Part shown: one piece after another, positions 35,983-44,598 of the stretch | Numbering within the stretch: position 1 is the stretch's first letter | How the letters are laid out: each line of letters begins with the position of its first letter | Assembly: GCF_000008545.1 (NCBI RefSeq) | Contig: NC_000853.1 | Span: forward strand, 1,440,465-1,504,464 | Length of the DNA stretch: 64,000 bases | Direction: 5' to 3' | Source: Thermotoga maritima MSB8 | GTDB taxonomy: Bacteria > Thermotogota > Thermotogae > Thermotogales > Thermotogaceae | Notes under the pieces: generated by a model | The model's input: the letters and a program-made list of their open reading frames with translations, nothing else | What the model was told of the DNA's origin: nothing | Database searches by the model: none | Position numbers and translations under genes: made by a program

Positions 35983-36840
35983 TCACGAGCGTTTGAGTTT
36001 TACCGCAATCTCTCCCGCGAGTTTCACGTTTTCTTCGAGAAGAGCAAGATTCGCCTTCAGAGTTCTTCCATTCGTCATCTCCACGAGCTTTTTGAGAAGA
36101 AAAGGAGTCACTTCTTTTCCTTCAACCTCCAGCTCGATCTTTTCAAGAAGACGTTCTATTTCATCGTGCGGTATTTCGTACTCCTCCGGCACAGGATTCA
36201 GCACCATGAGGGTTTTCTCAAGTTCCATTTCTTTCATGGATTCGTAGATTTTCAAGACTTCCTCTACATTTTCTATCCTTGGAACCCTTCGGCCGCTTTT
36301 CCTCGAGAAAAACAACGGGAACTCGTTCGTTCTGAAACCAACCAGAGGAATCTCTAAAGTTTCAAGCATCTCGAAAGTTGCTTCCACATCAAGAATGGAC
36401 TTTATCCCGCTGGATACGAGAACTGCGCGCGAAGAAGACATCTCGGTGAGATCCTGAGAAACGTCCACACGTCCGGGATGAACACCCCCAGTTCCTCCGG
36501 TTACAACGACCTCTATTCCGATTCGTCTGGAGAGAAAGATGGTGGCACTCACAGTAGTCGCAGCGTTTTTTCCCTCAGCCACCACAATGGGAATTTCTCG
36601 CGTACCTACCTTATCGGCACCTTCTCTCATCATCGCCTCGAGTTCTTCTTCACTCATGCCAGCGACGATCTTTCCCTTCAGGATGCCTATAACCGCAAGC
36701 TGGAACCCTTTTTCTCTGGATATCTCTTTCGCCCTTCTGAACAACTCTATGGCTTCCTTTCTGGGCAGTCCATGAACAAACACTGTGGTTTCCATCCCTA
36801 CAACGGGCTTTCCTTTTTCTATCCTGCTTTCTATGATCAC
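35983..36840 (-). CDS. psuG: Pseudouridine-5'-phosphate glycosidase
   Basis: A 285-residue PsuG/IndA-family enzyme that splits pseudouridine 5'-phosphate into uracil and ribose 5-phosphate. Family segments seen are METTVFVHGLPRKEA, GADKVGTREIPIVVAEGKNAATTVSAT and VVTGGTGGVHPG, with DVSQDLTEM as the metal/phosphate region. The GTG at 36840 lies behind TAGGAGGTG; the longer frame overlaps cobO. No pseudouridine kinase gene is next to it. TM1464 type. Confidence 0.93.
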   Translation of the reverse strand: MIIESRIEKGKPVVGMETTVFVHGLPRKEAIELFRRAKEISREKGFQLAVIGILKGKIVAGMSEEELEAMMREGADKVGTREIPIVVAEGKNAATTVSATIFLSRRIGIEVVVTGGTGGVHPGRVDVSQDLTEMSSSRAVLVSSGIKSILDVEATFEMLETLEIPLVGFRTNEFPLFFSRKSGRRVPRIENVEEVLKIYESMKEMELEKTLMVLNPVPEEYEIPHDEIERLLEKIELEVEGKEVTPFLLKKLVEMTNGRTLKANLALLEENVKLAGEIAVKLKRS

Positions 36841-36851
36841 AGGAACACCTC

Positions 36852-37364
36852 CTAATACTCGATTCCCTTCCTTGCTACAACTCCCTTCTGGTAGTAATGT
36901 TTTACCTCTTTCATTTCTGTGACAAGATCGGCCTTCTCTATCAACCACTCAGGAGCGTATCTTCCCGTTATCACGAGCTCCACATTTTCTGGCTTGACGT
37001 TCAGAAGATCTTCTATCTCCTCCTTTGAGAAAAGTCCAAGATGTATGGCCACACAGAGTTCGTCCAGTACAACCACATCGTATTTTTCAGAGACGAGCCT
37101 TTCTTTCGCGTCAGCAAGACCGCTTTTTGCCTTTTTTATCTGTTCTTCCGAAGGATTTCCCACGATGAACTCAGGTGTTCCATACTGAACGATTTCAAAG
37201 TTTGGGAGGAATTCGCTTATTTTGAGCTCGGAAGTTTCTCTTCCCTTCAGAAACTGTCCAAAAAACACCTTCAAGCCCGCACATGCTGCTCTTGTTGCGA
37301 GTCCGAGCGCTGCCGTTGTCTTTCCTTTTCCGTTGCCCGTGTAAACGTGGATGTATCCCTTCAA
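36852..37364 (-). CDS. cobO: Cob(I)alamin adenosyltransferase (CobO/BtuR type)
   Basis: A 170-residue P-loop enzyme that attaches the 5'-deoxyadenosyl group of ATP to reduced corrinoid. The N-terminal GNGKGKTTAALGLATRAA is the family's unusual P-loop, and DVVVLDELCVAIHLGL is the second signature. Start is TTG behind AGGAGGG. It lies divergent to engB and 11 bases upstream of psuG. Confidence 0.93.
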   Translation of the reverse strand: MKGYIHVYTGNGKGKTTAALGLATRAACAGLKVFFGQFLKGRETSELKISEFLPNFEIVQYGTPEFIVGNPSEEQIKKAKSGLADAKERLVSEKYDVVVLDELCVAIHLGLFSKEEIEDLLNVKPENVELVITGRYAPEWLIEKADLVTEMKEVKHYYQKGVVARKGIEY

Positions 37365-37413
37365 CTTGCATCCCTCCTTACTCGTATGTTAGCATGAAAA
37401 AGGGTGAGAAAAT

Positions 37414-38001
37414 ATGATTATCAGAGATGTAGAACTGGTTAAAGTAGCCAGAACACCAGGTGATTATCCTCCTCCATTGAAAGGTGAGGTCGCTTTCGTT
37501 GGAAGATCGAACGTGGGTAAATCTTCCCTTCTCAATGCGTTGTTCAACAGAAAGATCGCTTTTGTGAGCAAAACTCCCGGAAAGACGAGATCGATAAATT
37601 TCTATCTTGTCAACTCAAAATACTACTTCGTGGATCTTCCGGGGTATGGATACGCGAAAGTTTCCAAGAAAGAACGAATGCTCTGGAAGCGACTCGTGGA
37701 GGACTATTTCAAGAACAGATGGTCCCTTCAGATGGTCTTTCTCCTCGTGGATGGAAGGATTCCACCTCAAGACAGCGATCTCATGATGGTAGAGTGGATG
37801 AAAAGTTTGAACATTCCGTTCACCATCGTCCTCACCAAGATGGATAAAGTGAAGATGTCAGAGAGAGCAAAAAAACTCGAAGAGCATCGAAAAGTGTTCT
37901 CAAAATACGGGGAGTACACGATCATACCGACATCATCAGTCACTGGGGAAGGAATAAGTGAACTTCTGGATTTGATATCAACGTTACTGAAAGAAAATTG
38001 A
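37414..38001 (+). CDS. engB: Ribosome biogenesis GTPase EngB (YsxC/YihA)
   Basis: A 195-residue TRAFAC GTPase needed for 50S assembly. G1 is [13 protein letters not shown]2 is [13 protein letters not shown]3 is VDLPGYGYA, and G4 is TKMDK. Complete and of normal length. TM1466 type. Confidence 0.96.
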   Translation: MIIRDVELVKVARTPGDYPPPLKGEVAFVGRSNVGKSSLLNALFNRKIAFVSKTPGKTRSINFYLVNSKYYFVDLPGYGYAKVSKKERMLWKRLVEDYFKNRWSLQMVFLLVDGRIPPQDSDLMMVEWMKSLNIPFTIVLTKMDKVKMSERAKKLEEHRKVFSKYGEYTIIPTSSVTGEGISELLDLISTLLKEN

Positions 38002-38119
38002 TAAAATATGTTGTGAGGGCAGGGGGGACAATTTTTGAGCGGAGAGGTACGAGATGTGGTCAGCGAAGATCCGGTAACGAGCGAAGCTCTGAGATAAAGC
38101 AACGAAAGGGGGGAAAGCC

Positions 38120-38206
38120 ATGAGAAAGCTCATGAAAATAGTCCTCGTTCTTGGGAGCCTGCTCGGAACACTGATGGCAGTTGTTGGGGGCAACCAGATT
38201 TGGTAA
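38120..38206 (+). CDS. Hypothetical 28-residue hydrophobic peptide
   Basis: A short ORF with ATG behind AGGGGGGAAAGCC. The product begins MRKLMKIVLVLGSLLG and ends MAVVGGNQIW: a basic start, a hydrophobic stretch and a Gly-Gly near the end, like a secreted signal-peptide precursor. It is too short to be sure. It precedes a multi-helix HD-GYP sensor, so it could be a leader peptide, a small membrane protein or a signalling peptide. Confidence 0.45.
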   Translation: MRKLMKIVLVLGSLLGTLMAVVGGNQIW

Positions 38207-38207
38207 T

Positions 38208-38216
38208 TGATATAAT
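38208..38216 (+). promoter_or_regulatory. Extended -10 promoter before the HD-GYP gene
   Basis: TTGATATAAT (TGnTATAAT; -10 at 38211-38216) just after the peptide stop, about 80 bases before the HD-GYP start. The right arm of the long inverted repeat would lie in its leader. Confidence 0.5.
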
Positions 38217-38294
38217 CACTATATTGACGATTGGTAATTATGCCCCTGCCCTCGTAGTTCTTAGCCCCCATGATTCTGAAAGGAGTGACAATTC

Positions 38295-39575
38295 TTGATA
38301 AAGAATAAGAATTCAGAAAGAATTTTCTTAATTTATTCCTTATCCATACTCGCATTCTATTTCTTTCTGATTTTTATGTTCAGCGATTATACGGATGATT
38401 GGCATAATCTCGGTTATGTCTTGCTACTTTTTCTCACCAGTGTATTCTTCGATATTGCTAGAACAAAAACTTTTGAGTTTACAGGTGGAAAAGTGGAAAC
38501 TTCTGCTGTTTTCATTGTGAACATCTTCACAGCAGCTCTTTTGAACCCGTTAGAAGCTTCCCTTGCGGCAGCATCATCGGCTATTACCTTCAAGATAATA
38601 AAGCTCTTCTTCGGAGAGCGTTATCCTGTCAGTCGTTACATTTTCAATTTCTCTCAGTTCGCTGTAAATACGTTCATTGTAAGTCTCCTCTTCCACCGTC
38701 TATCCGGAACAAACACCTTTCAAAATATCCTCGCTATTCTTTTGAGCACAGTTGTCTACTTTCTAATCAACAACGTCTTCGTGTTTTTTGGAGTTTACAT
38801 CCTCACCAAGGGTGATATCCGCGAAACCGCTTCCAAGGTTCTGTCAGGTCCCGTCACGAGTATGGCTCTCATGATACCTGTCATAGCCGTCATCTACATT
38901 CTCTATCAGTACATCGGGTTCATAGCCATTCCCGTATCTCTGGCAGCCGTTCTTTCCATTCAAGTGGGAAACTACTACAGGTACAAGTACTACGAAGCAA
39001 AACTGGAACACCTGAAACTCCTTGCAAAGAGTCTTGAAGAAAAAGATGAATACACCCGCGGTCACAGCGAAAAAGTGGCAGAACTCGCAAAGAAAATAGC
39101 CAAAAGACTCGGATTTTCACCGAAGATGGTTGAAAGAATCTACAACGCCGCTTTCCTGCACGACATAGGGAAGATAGGAATTCCAGACCACATTCTGAAG
39201 AAGCCCACCATCCTCTCAAAGGAAGAAATGATGATAGTGAAGAATCACCCCATCATGGGTGAAGACATACTGAGAGAAGTTGACATATTCAACAACAGAG
39301 AGAGCAAGTGGGTAAGACATCACCATGAAAGGTGGGACGGAAAGGGATATCCCGATGGTCTGAGAGGAGAAGAGATCCCTCTGCCCTCTAGAATAATATC
39401 TGTTGCCGATGTGTACGAAGCGCTCACAAGTGACAGACCCTACAGAAAAGCACTCAGTCACGAAGAGGCAAAGGAAATCATGATGAAAAACATGAAGGGG
39501 ACCGTTCTCGATCCCAGACTCGTCGATCTGCTCTTTGAGATCCTCGAAAAAGAAAAGGAGGAAGAAGAAACATGA
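38295..39575 (+). CDS. Membrane-anchored HD-GYP domain protein
   Basis: A 426-residue protein. About seven hydrophobic helices fill residues 10-225, then a short coiled linker, then an HD-GYP domain: GHSEKVAELAKKIAKRLG, FLHDIGKIGIPDHIL, the HHERWDGKGYPDGLRGEEIP signature and DVYEALTSDRPYRK. HD-GYP enzymes usually degrade cyclic di-GMP, though some act on other nucleotides or only signal. The N-terminal membrane part resembles a sensor of unknown ligand. The TTG start follows AAAGGAGTG. Its end overlaps the DUF5317 gene by four bases. Confidence 0.9.
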   Translation: MIKNKNSERIFLIYSLSILAFYFFLIFMFSDYTDDWHNLGYVLLLFLTSVFFDIARTKTFEFTGGKVETSAVFIVNIFTAALLNPLEASLAAASSAITFKIIKLFFGERYPVSRYIFNFSQFAVNTFIVSLLFHRLSGTNTFQNILAILLSTVVYFLINNVFVFFGVYILTKGDIRETASKVLSGPVTSMALMIPVIAVIYILYQYIGFIAIPVSLAAVLSIQVGNYYRYKYYEAKLEHLKLLAKSLEEKDEYTRGHSEKVAELAKKIAKRLGFSPKMVERIYNAAFLHDIGKIGIPDHILKKPTILSKEEMMIVKNHPIMGEDILREVDIFNNRESKWVRHHHERWDGKGYPDGLRGEEIPLPSRIISVADVYEALTSDRPYRKALSHEEAKEIMMKNMKGTVLDPRLVDLLFEILEKEKEEEET

Positions 39576-40078
39576 TGATCGATGTTTTTCTTATAGCTCT
39601 ACTTCTTTCGATTCTGACGGGAAACATCAAAAACGTTTTGAAATACAACTACAAAGGACTATATTTATTTGCCATTCCTTTCGTGCTTCAGCTTCTTCCA
39701 TGGAAGGAGATTCTCGTTCCCCTATCGTTTGTGATGCTCTTTCTTTTCTTCATCTGGAACAGAAATATTCCTGGTTTCAAACTGATGGCAATCGGTGCTG
39801 TTCTGAATGGTTTCACCATGAGCGTCAATGGCGGCAAGATGCCAGTATGGGAGCCCACCCTTAAACTTCTCAATCTGGATCTCGATTTCAAACACACTGC
39901 ATTCACTGAATTTTCCTGGAAAACTCTCCTCGCAGACTACATACCCGTTTATCTTCCGTGGGGAAGAAAGTTCGTTATAAGCGTGGGGGACATTCTCGTG
40001 TTCATCGGTGTTTTCATCTTTTTCGTTCTAAAACCTCGATTCCAAACCCAACCGTCCCGGGTCCCACATGAGTCGTGA
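39572..40078 (+). CDS. DUF5317 membrane protein
   Basis: A 168-residue membrane protein with about five hydrophobic segments (VFLIALLLSILTG, YLFAIPFVLQLLP, VPLSFVMLFLFFIW, ISVGDILVFIGVFIFFVL) and the loop NGFTMSVNGGKMPVWEPTL, which is typical of DUF5317. Function unknown. Translationally coupled to the HD-GYP gene (ATGA). Its last 22 codons overlap, tail to tail, the degV gene for 65 bases. Confidence 0.82.
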   Translation: MMIDVFLIALLLSILTGNIKNVLKYNYKGLYLFAIPFVLQLLPWKEILVPLSFVMLFLFFIWNRNIPGFKLMAIGAVLNGFTMSVNGGKMPVWEPTLKLLNLDLDFKHTAFTEFSWKTLLADYIPVYLPWGRKFVISVGDILVFIGVFIFFVLKPRFQTQPSRVPHES

Positions 40079-40880
40079 TCACCTTTCCCATCGGCGATAT
40101 GATCTCGTCGACAACCTCGTAACTTTTTCTGAGTGTGTTCAAAAGCTCCACGACTCCAGCCTCGTTGTCCGCGTGAACACCTATCACTCTCAGCTTCGAG
40201 CCTTCAGGAGTATCCTCACGCAGTTTTTCTATGAGGGCTTCTATCGCCTTCTTGTCTCCTCTGACCTTTCTGTAAGGGATGAGCTCACCGTTCTCTATGT
40301 GAAGACACACTCTTATCTTGAGAAGATTTCCCACAAATCCCTGGAACTTCGACACCCTTCCCCCCTTAACAAGATAATCGAAATTCGAAACATAAAAAAT
40401 CGCTTTGAAGTCCTTGTTCTTCATTCTCTCATCGAGTTTTTTCAGTACTTCCTCGATGGTGGCACCATTTTCGAGCATTTCACGAGCCACACGGGCCGGA
40501 AGGGGTATCGCACCCGAAGCGAGAAGAGTATCCACAACGTAAACGGGTATGTCCACCTCTTTGGATGCGAGAACAGCGGAATTGTAAGTTCCGGAGAGTT
40601 TCGATGATAAAGTGAGAACCAGGACAACATCGTAATCCTCTTCTTTGTACTTCAGATATCTCTTCTTGAAATCCTCCACACTCGGCTGGGAAGTCTTTGG
40701 TACACTGCCTGCTTCTCTTATTCTCTTGTAAAAGTTCATTATCTCTTCCGGTTCTCTTTCGTCCGGCTCGGATCTTCCGTCTTCCCACACCACGTAAAGT
40801 GGGATGCTATCTATATCGTATTTTTCCATCCAGGAAAAAGGAACATCGGCCGTGCTGTCAACGAGAATCTTTACCTTCAT
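40014..40880 (-). CDS. DegV-family fatty-acid-binding protein
   Basis: A 288-residue DegV (TM1468 type, structure known with bound lipid). The N-terminal VDSTADVPFSW holds the carboxylate-binding Ser/Thr site, and SSKLSGTYNSAVLAS and GGRVSKFQGFVGNLLKIRV are conserved. DegV/FakB proteins present fatty acids to a FakA kinase in Firmicutes; no kinase is adjacent. It follows glk by four bases and closes the large minus-strand run. Confidence 0.93.
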   Translation of the reverse strand: MKVKILVDSTADVPFSWMEKYDIDSIPLYVVWEDGRSEPDEREPEEIMNFYKRIREAGSVPKTSQPSVEDFKKRYLKYKEEDYDVVLVLTLSSKLSGTYNSAVLASKEVDIPVYVVDTLLASGAIPLPARVAREMLENGATIEEVLKKLDERMKNKDFKAIFYVSNFDYLVKGGRVSKFQGFVGNLLKIRVCLHIENGELIPYRKVRGDKKAIEALIEKLREDTPEGSKLRVIGVHADNEAGVVELLNTLRKSYEVVDEIISPMGKVITTHVGPGTVGFGIEVLERKR

Positions 40881-40884
40881 CAGT

Positions 40885-41829
40885 TCACCCCCCTATCCTC
40901 TCCTTTATGATGGAAGCCGCCCCAAGGATTCCGGCGTCTTCGACAAGAGGACTCGCCACTACTTCGTAGGTTCCCACAAAGGATGGCATGATGTAGTCCA
41001 CCACTTTCTCTCTCAGGGGACCAAACAGAATCTCTCCCGCTCTTGAAATTCCTCCACCTATGATCACTATCTCCGGGTTGAATATGTGTATGTAGCCCGC
41101 TACGGCTCGTGCCAGGGCGTCCACCACCCTGTCTCTTATCATCAGAGCGAATCTGTCTCCCTGTCTTGCGGCGTCGAAGAGGTGCTTGGCATCTGCCTTT
41201 TCAGGTGAACCTGCGAGTTTGTACACCAGAGAGCTGTGATATTTCTTGTAGCCCTCTCTGAGAAATCTCCTTATCGCCGTTGCGGATGCCACAGCTTCAA
41301 GACAACCTCTCGTGCCACAGTTACACATGGGGCCATTGGGTTCAACAACAACATGCCCGAGTTCTGCTCCTATTCCATCCCTTCCCGTGAGGAGGTATCC
41401 ATGGGTGACAACTCCCCCGCCAATACCTGTTCCAAGTGTCAGAGCCACTATGTGATCATGCCCTCTGCCAGCGCCGAACCACTTCTCTCCAAGAACAAAC
41501 GCGTTCGCATCGTTTTCAAGAAAAACCTTTTTCCCGGTTCTCTTTGCCAGTTCATCGGTTAGTGGAACGTTGTGCCAGTCCGGAAAATTTGGAGAAAATC
41601 TGACGATCCCATTCTCTCTATCTATCGAACCTGGAGATCCTATACCAACATAGGGCGCTTCTTCCCCGTCAGATACCTCCAGGATCGTCTCAGCGATTCT
41701 TCTTATCACATCTTCTTTTCCGTTCTCTACGAGAGTATCTCGAGTTACTTTCTTCAGTATTTTCCCATCTTCACTCACGAGTCCTACCGAGAAGGTAGTT
41801 CCTCCAAGATCAACTCCTATGAGCTTCAA
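40885..41829 (-). CDS. glk: Glucokinase (ROK family)
   Basis: A ROK sugar kinase phosphorylating glucose with ATP. The phosphate loop GVDLGGTTFSVG is at the N-terminus, substrate residues are in PNFPDWHNVPL and LENDANAFVLGE, and the ROK zinc site is CNCGTRGCLE. The best start is TTG 41829 behind AGGAGG; a GTG nine bases upstream (41838, giving 317 residues) overlaps the ribosome site. Lies eight to seventeen bases after rho. TM1469 type. Confidence 0.94.
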   Translation of the reverse strand: MKLIGVDLGGTTFSVGLVSEDGKILKKVTRDTLVENGKEDVIRRIAETILEVSDGEEAPYVGIGSPGSIDRENGIVRFSPNFPDWHNVPLTDELAKRTGKKVFLENDANAFVLGEKWFGAGRGHDHIVALTLGTGIGGGVVTHGYLLTGRDGIGAELGHVVVEPNGPMCNCGTRGCLEAVASATAIRRFLREGYKKYHSSLVYKLAGSPEKADAKHLFDAARQGDRFALMIRDRVVDALARAVAGYIHIFNPEIVIIGGGISRAGEILFGPLREKVVDYIMPSFVGTYEVVASPLVEDAGILGAASIIKERIGG

Positions 41830-41845
41830 CTTCGGCACCTCCTGC

Positions 41846-43129
41846 TCAGTATCTTGCTTTTTCCTTGTCTATCAATTTCAGAAATTCTTCGTTCGACGAT
41901 GTTTCCGAAAGTTTGTTCAGTATGAGCGTCAAGCCCTCTTCTTCCGTCATTGCAGAGAGCATTCTTCGTAAGAGCCACACCTTCTTGAGAGTTTCTTCGT
42001 CGAGTAACAGCTCTTCTCTTCTTGTCCCAGAGAGCAAAAGATTTATGGCTGGGAAGATTCTCTTGTTCGCCAGCTGTCTTGAAAGAACCAGTTCCATGTT
42101 ACCTGTTCCTTTGAATTCCTCGAATATGACCTCGTCCATCTTTGAACCCGTTTCCACAAGAGCAGTAGCGATGATCGTGAGGCTTCCACCTTCACGGGTG
42201 TTTCTCGCCGCTCCAAAAAATCTCTTGGGTTTGTAAAGTGCGGCTGGATCCACACCTCCCGTCAGAAGTTTCCCACTGGGAGGAACTACTATGTTGTACA
42301 CTCGAGCGAGTCTTGTCAGACTGTCAAGAAGTATAACAACATCGTAATTGAATTCCACCAGTCTCTTTGCCATTTCCAGGGTGAGCTCGGCGACCTTTAC
42401 CTGTTTGTCTGGTGGCATGTCGAAGGGAGCCGCTATGACGATTGCGTTCGTTGACTCTCTTATATCTGTAACTTCTTCCGGCCTTTCATCGATCAGCAAG
42501 ATTATTCTTATGGTATCCGGGTGATTTTCAGCGATACCGTTCGCTATTTCTTTGAGGATGGTCGTTTTACCAGCTTTCGGAGGAGCCACTATCATTCCTC
42601 TCTGGCCTTTTCCAATGGGGGCAAAGAGATCTATCAATCTGGTGGAATATATCTTCGGGTCGGTTTCAAGAATGAAGCGTTCTCTGGGATAATCCGGTGT
42701 TAAGTTGTCGAAGTTCACTCTGTCGTTAACCGCTTCGACTGGACGGTAGTTTATCGCTTCGATTTTTATCATGGCGAAATACTTTTCCCCTTCTTTCGGT
42801 TTTCTTATAACCCCGGAAATTATATCTCCCGTGTTCAGGTTGAACTTCCTTATCTGAGAAGGGGATATGTATATATCGTCGTTGCTCGGAAGAAGGTTGT
42901 CTTCTATCCTCCTGAGAAATCCAAAACCCTCAGGATGAATTTCCAACACACCTTCACCGAAGAAATAACCGGTGGATTCGGTTTGGGCTTTCAAAATGGC
43001 AAAAATCAAGTCTCTTTTTCGCATAGAAGTATACCGAGGAATACCCAGGGACTTCGCTATCTCATAGAGCTGTTTTATGTTCATAGATTCCAGCTCTGAT
43101 ATACTAATGGTTTTCTGTTCTTCTGACAA
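41846..43129 (-). CDS. rho: Transcription termination factor Rho
   Basis: A 427-residue hexameric RNA helicase. It has an N-terminal Rho-N segment (ISELESMNIKQLYEIAKSLG), a cold-shock-like RNA domain (GFGFLRRIEDNLLPSNDDIYISPSQIRKF, read in parts), Walker A APPKAGKTTILKEIA, Walker B DVVILLDSLTRLARVYN and the R-loop. The TTG start lies behind TAGGAGGTG. It sits 54 bases after rplQ beyond a hairpin, so its transcription depends on read-through or on a promoter inside rplQ. Confidence 0.96.
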   Translation of the reverse strand: MSEEQKTISISELESMNIKQLYEIAKSLGIPRYTSMRKRDLIFAILKAQTESTGYFFGEGVLEIHPEGFGFLRRIEDNLLPSNDDIYISPSQIRKFNLNTGDIISGVIRKPKEGEKYFAMIKIEAINYRPVEAVNDRVNFDNLTPDYPRERFILETDPKIYSTRLIDLFAPIGKGQRGMIVAPPKAGKTTILKEIANGIAENHPDTIRIILLIDERPEEVTDIRESTNAIVIAAPFDMPPDKQVKVAELTLEMAKRLVEFNYDVVILLDSLTRLARVYNIVVPPSGKLLTGGVDPAALYKPKRFFGAARNTREGGSLTIIATALVETGSKMDEVIFEEFKGTGNMELVLSRQLANKRIFPAINLLLSGTRREELLLDEETLKKVWLLRRMLSAMTEEEGLTLILNKLSETSSNEEFLKLIDKEKARY

Positions 43130-43169
43130 TTTTTCACCTCCTACTGATGGAAGGCAACAGGGGCGGGAA

Positions 43170-43208
43170 AGAAAAAGGAGGCATCAGCCTTCCTGACTGG
43201 ATGCCTCC
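43170..43208 (-). terminator. Terminator hairpin overlapping the rplQ stop
   Basis: GGAGGCATC (43177-43185) pairs with GATGCCTCC (43200-43208). Read on the minus strand the stem is followed by TTTTTC. The 5' arm lies within rplQ coding sequence and the stop codon lies in the 3' arm. Confidence 0.8.
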
Positions 43209-43579
43209 ACAAGCTGAACAAGCGACATTTCAGCGGCGTCTCCCCTTCTAAAACCTATTCTCAACACTCTAACGTAGCCACCTCGTCTTCCAACGTAGTT
43301 CTTCGCTATTTCATCCACAAGTTTGTTTGTCAATCGTCTGTCTCCGAGTACAGCGTTTATCTGTCTTCTCAGGTGAACACTCCTGGCTCTATCATCGGTG
43401 GTTGCGGCTTCTATGGCCTTGCTGACAAGTTTGTCCATGAATGTCTTCAGAGCTTTTGCTTTTGCTGTTGTGGTAACTATCGAGCCGTGTTCAACGATCT
43501 CTCTTGAAAGATTTCTCAAGAGACTTTTTCTATGGCTTCCATATCTTCCGAGCTTGTGTCTTTTCACTCTGTGTCTCAT
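43184..43579 (-). CDS. rplQ: Ribosomal protein L17
   Basis: A 131-residue L17 near the exit tunnel. It begins [20 protein letters not shown] and contains [15 protein letters not shown] and [20 protein letters not shown]. It closes the alpha operon. The last codons and stop form part of a terminator stem. Confidence 0.97.
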   Translation of the reverse strand: MRHRVKRHKLGRYGSHRKSLLRNLSREIVEHGSIVTTTAKAKALKTFMDKLVSKAIEAATTDDRARSVHLRRQINAVLGDRRLTNKLVDEIAKNYVGRRGGYVRVLRIGFRRGDAAEMSLVQLVEASSQEG

Positions 43580-43582
43580 CTT

Positions 43583-44593
43583 TCATTCCCCCTTCCTGAG
43601 CTCAAGACCGAATTTTTCTTTCAGTTTCTCCTTGACCTCATCGAGAGATTTCTGACCAAAATTCTTTATCTTCAAAAGCTCTTCCTCGGTTTTGCTGAGA
43701 AGATCCCCGATCGTTTCTATTTTGGCTCTCTTCAAACAGTTGAGAGATCTGACTGAAAGTTCGAGTTCATCTATCTTTCTGTTGTACACATCTGAGTTTT
43801 CCCTGTGTTCCTCTTCGTGTTCACTGGCAGGGACTTCTGCTTCTTCCTCCTCGGATGTGATGATGTATTCCTCGGAGATCTTCAGTTCAGGCAACCCTTC
43901 CGTCACGATTTTGAAATGATTTATCAGGATGTCCGCAGCCTTTCTGAGGGCCTCTTCAGGTCTTATCGATTTCTTCGTCCAGATTTCAAGAATGAGCTTG
44001 TCGTAATCCGTCCTTTTTCCAACACGAACGTTTTCTGTCAGAAAGTTCACTTTGATCACAGGACTGAAAACTCCATCTATTGGTATCCATCCCACGTCAG
44101 GTCTTTCTTCCCTCTCAGACACAGGAACAAATCCTTTTCCCACTTCTGCGTAGACTTCGAAGAAAAGATCTGCTTTAGAATTCAGGGTGGCGATGTGCAG
44201 ATCCGGATTCACTACTTCGATACCAGCCGGTGTCTTTATATCACCCGCGACGAGTTCACCCGGTCCTTTCTTCTCCACTTCCATCTTTATTGTACCTTTC
44301 ACAGTCACGTTGATCCGAAATTGAACTTTCTTCAAGTTCAGGATTATATCCAGTATGTCTTCTTTTACTCCTTCAATGTAATCGTATTCATGGTACTTTT
44401 CTGGCTTTATGAATCTCACTCCAACGATTGCGAGAGAAGGTATGGAGGAGAGAAGAACTCTCCTTAATGCGTTTCCTATCGTGATGGCATATCCTCTTTC
44501 AAGCGGAGAAAGCGAAAATCTCGAGTAGTAATAATCTCTTTCTTCCCGCTCTTCCTCCACCTTCAATTTTTTTGGTATCACAAATTCTATCAT
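43583..44593 (-). CDS. rpoA: RNA polymerase alpha subunit
   Basis: A 336-residue alpha subunit. The N-terminal assembly domain shows [20 protein letters not shown] and [14 protein letters not shown]; the linker is acidic ([18 protein letters not shown]), and the C-terminal domain binding UP elements and activators has [15 protein letters not shown] and [20 protein letters not shown]. Placed between rpsD and rplQ as usual. Confidence 0.97.
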   Translation of the reverse strand: MIEFVIPKKLKVEEEREERDYYYSRFSLSPLERGYAITIGNALRRVLLSSIPSLAIVGVRFIKPEKYHEYDYIEGVKEDILDIILNLKKVQFRINVTVKGTIKMEVEKKGPGELVAGDIKTPAGIEVVNPDLHIATLNSKADLFFEVYAEVGKGFVPVSEREERPDVGWIPIDGVFSPVIKVNFLTENVRVGKRTDYDKLILEIWTKKSIRPEEALRKAADILINHFKIVTEGLPELKISEEYIITSEEEEAEVPASEHEEEHRENSDVYNRKIDELELSVRSLNCLKRAKIETIGDLLSKTEEELLKIKNFGQKSLDEVKEKLKEKFGLELRKGE

Positions 44594-44598
44594 TCACA

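Larger units (their letters stand above)
38002..38253 (+). other. Structured interval with long-range 11-bp inverted repeat
   Basis: A TGATAAAAT extended -10 (38002-38007 core) ends at the engB stop. GAGGGCAGGGG (38015-38025) is perfectly complementary to CCCCTGCCCTC (38243-38253), with further partial matches inward (ACAATT against AATTAT). Smaller hairpins lie between (GAGCGAAGCTC; GGTCAGCGAAGATC). A 28-codon ORF lies inside. It could be a structured non-coding RNA, a leader, or a MITE-like element with terminal inverted repeats. It matches no riboswitch consensus I know. Confidence 0.5.

Noticed and set aside
38030..38118. Cyclic di-GMP, TPP, SAM or cobalamin riboswitch before the HD-GYP gene
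   Set aside because: I compared with the core motifs I know and none of the required conserved blocks is present, so it is left as an unnamed structure.
38002..38253. 6S RNA, SRP RNA or RNase P RNA in the engB/HD-GYP spacer
   Set aside because: The closing stem suggests a free RNA, but the SRP apical motif and RNase P core motifs are absent; 6S cannot be shown from sequence alone.
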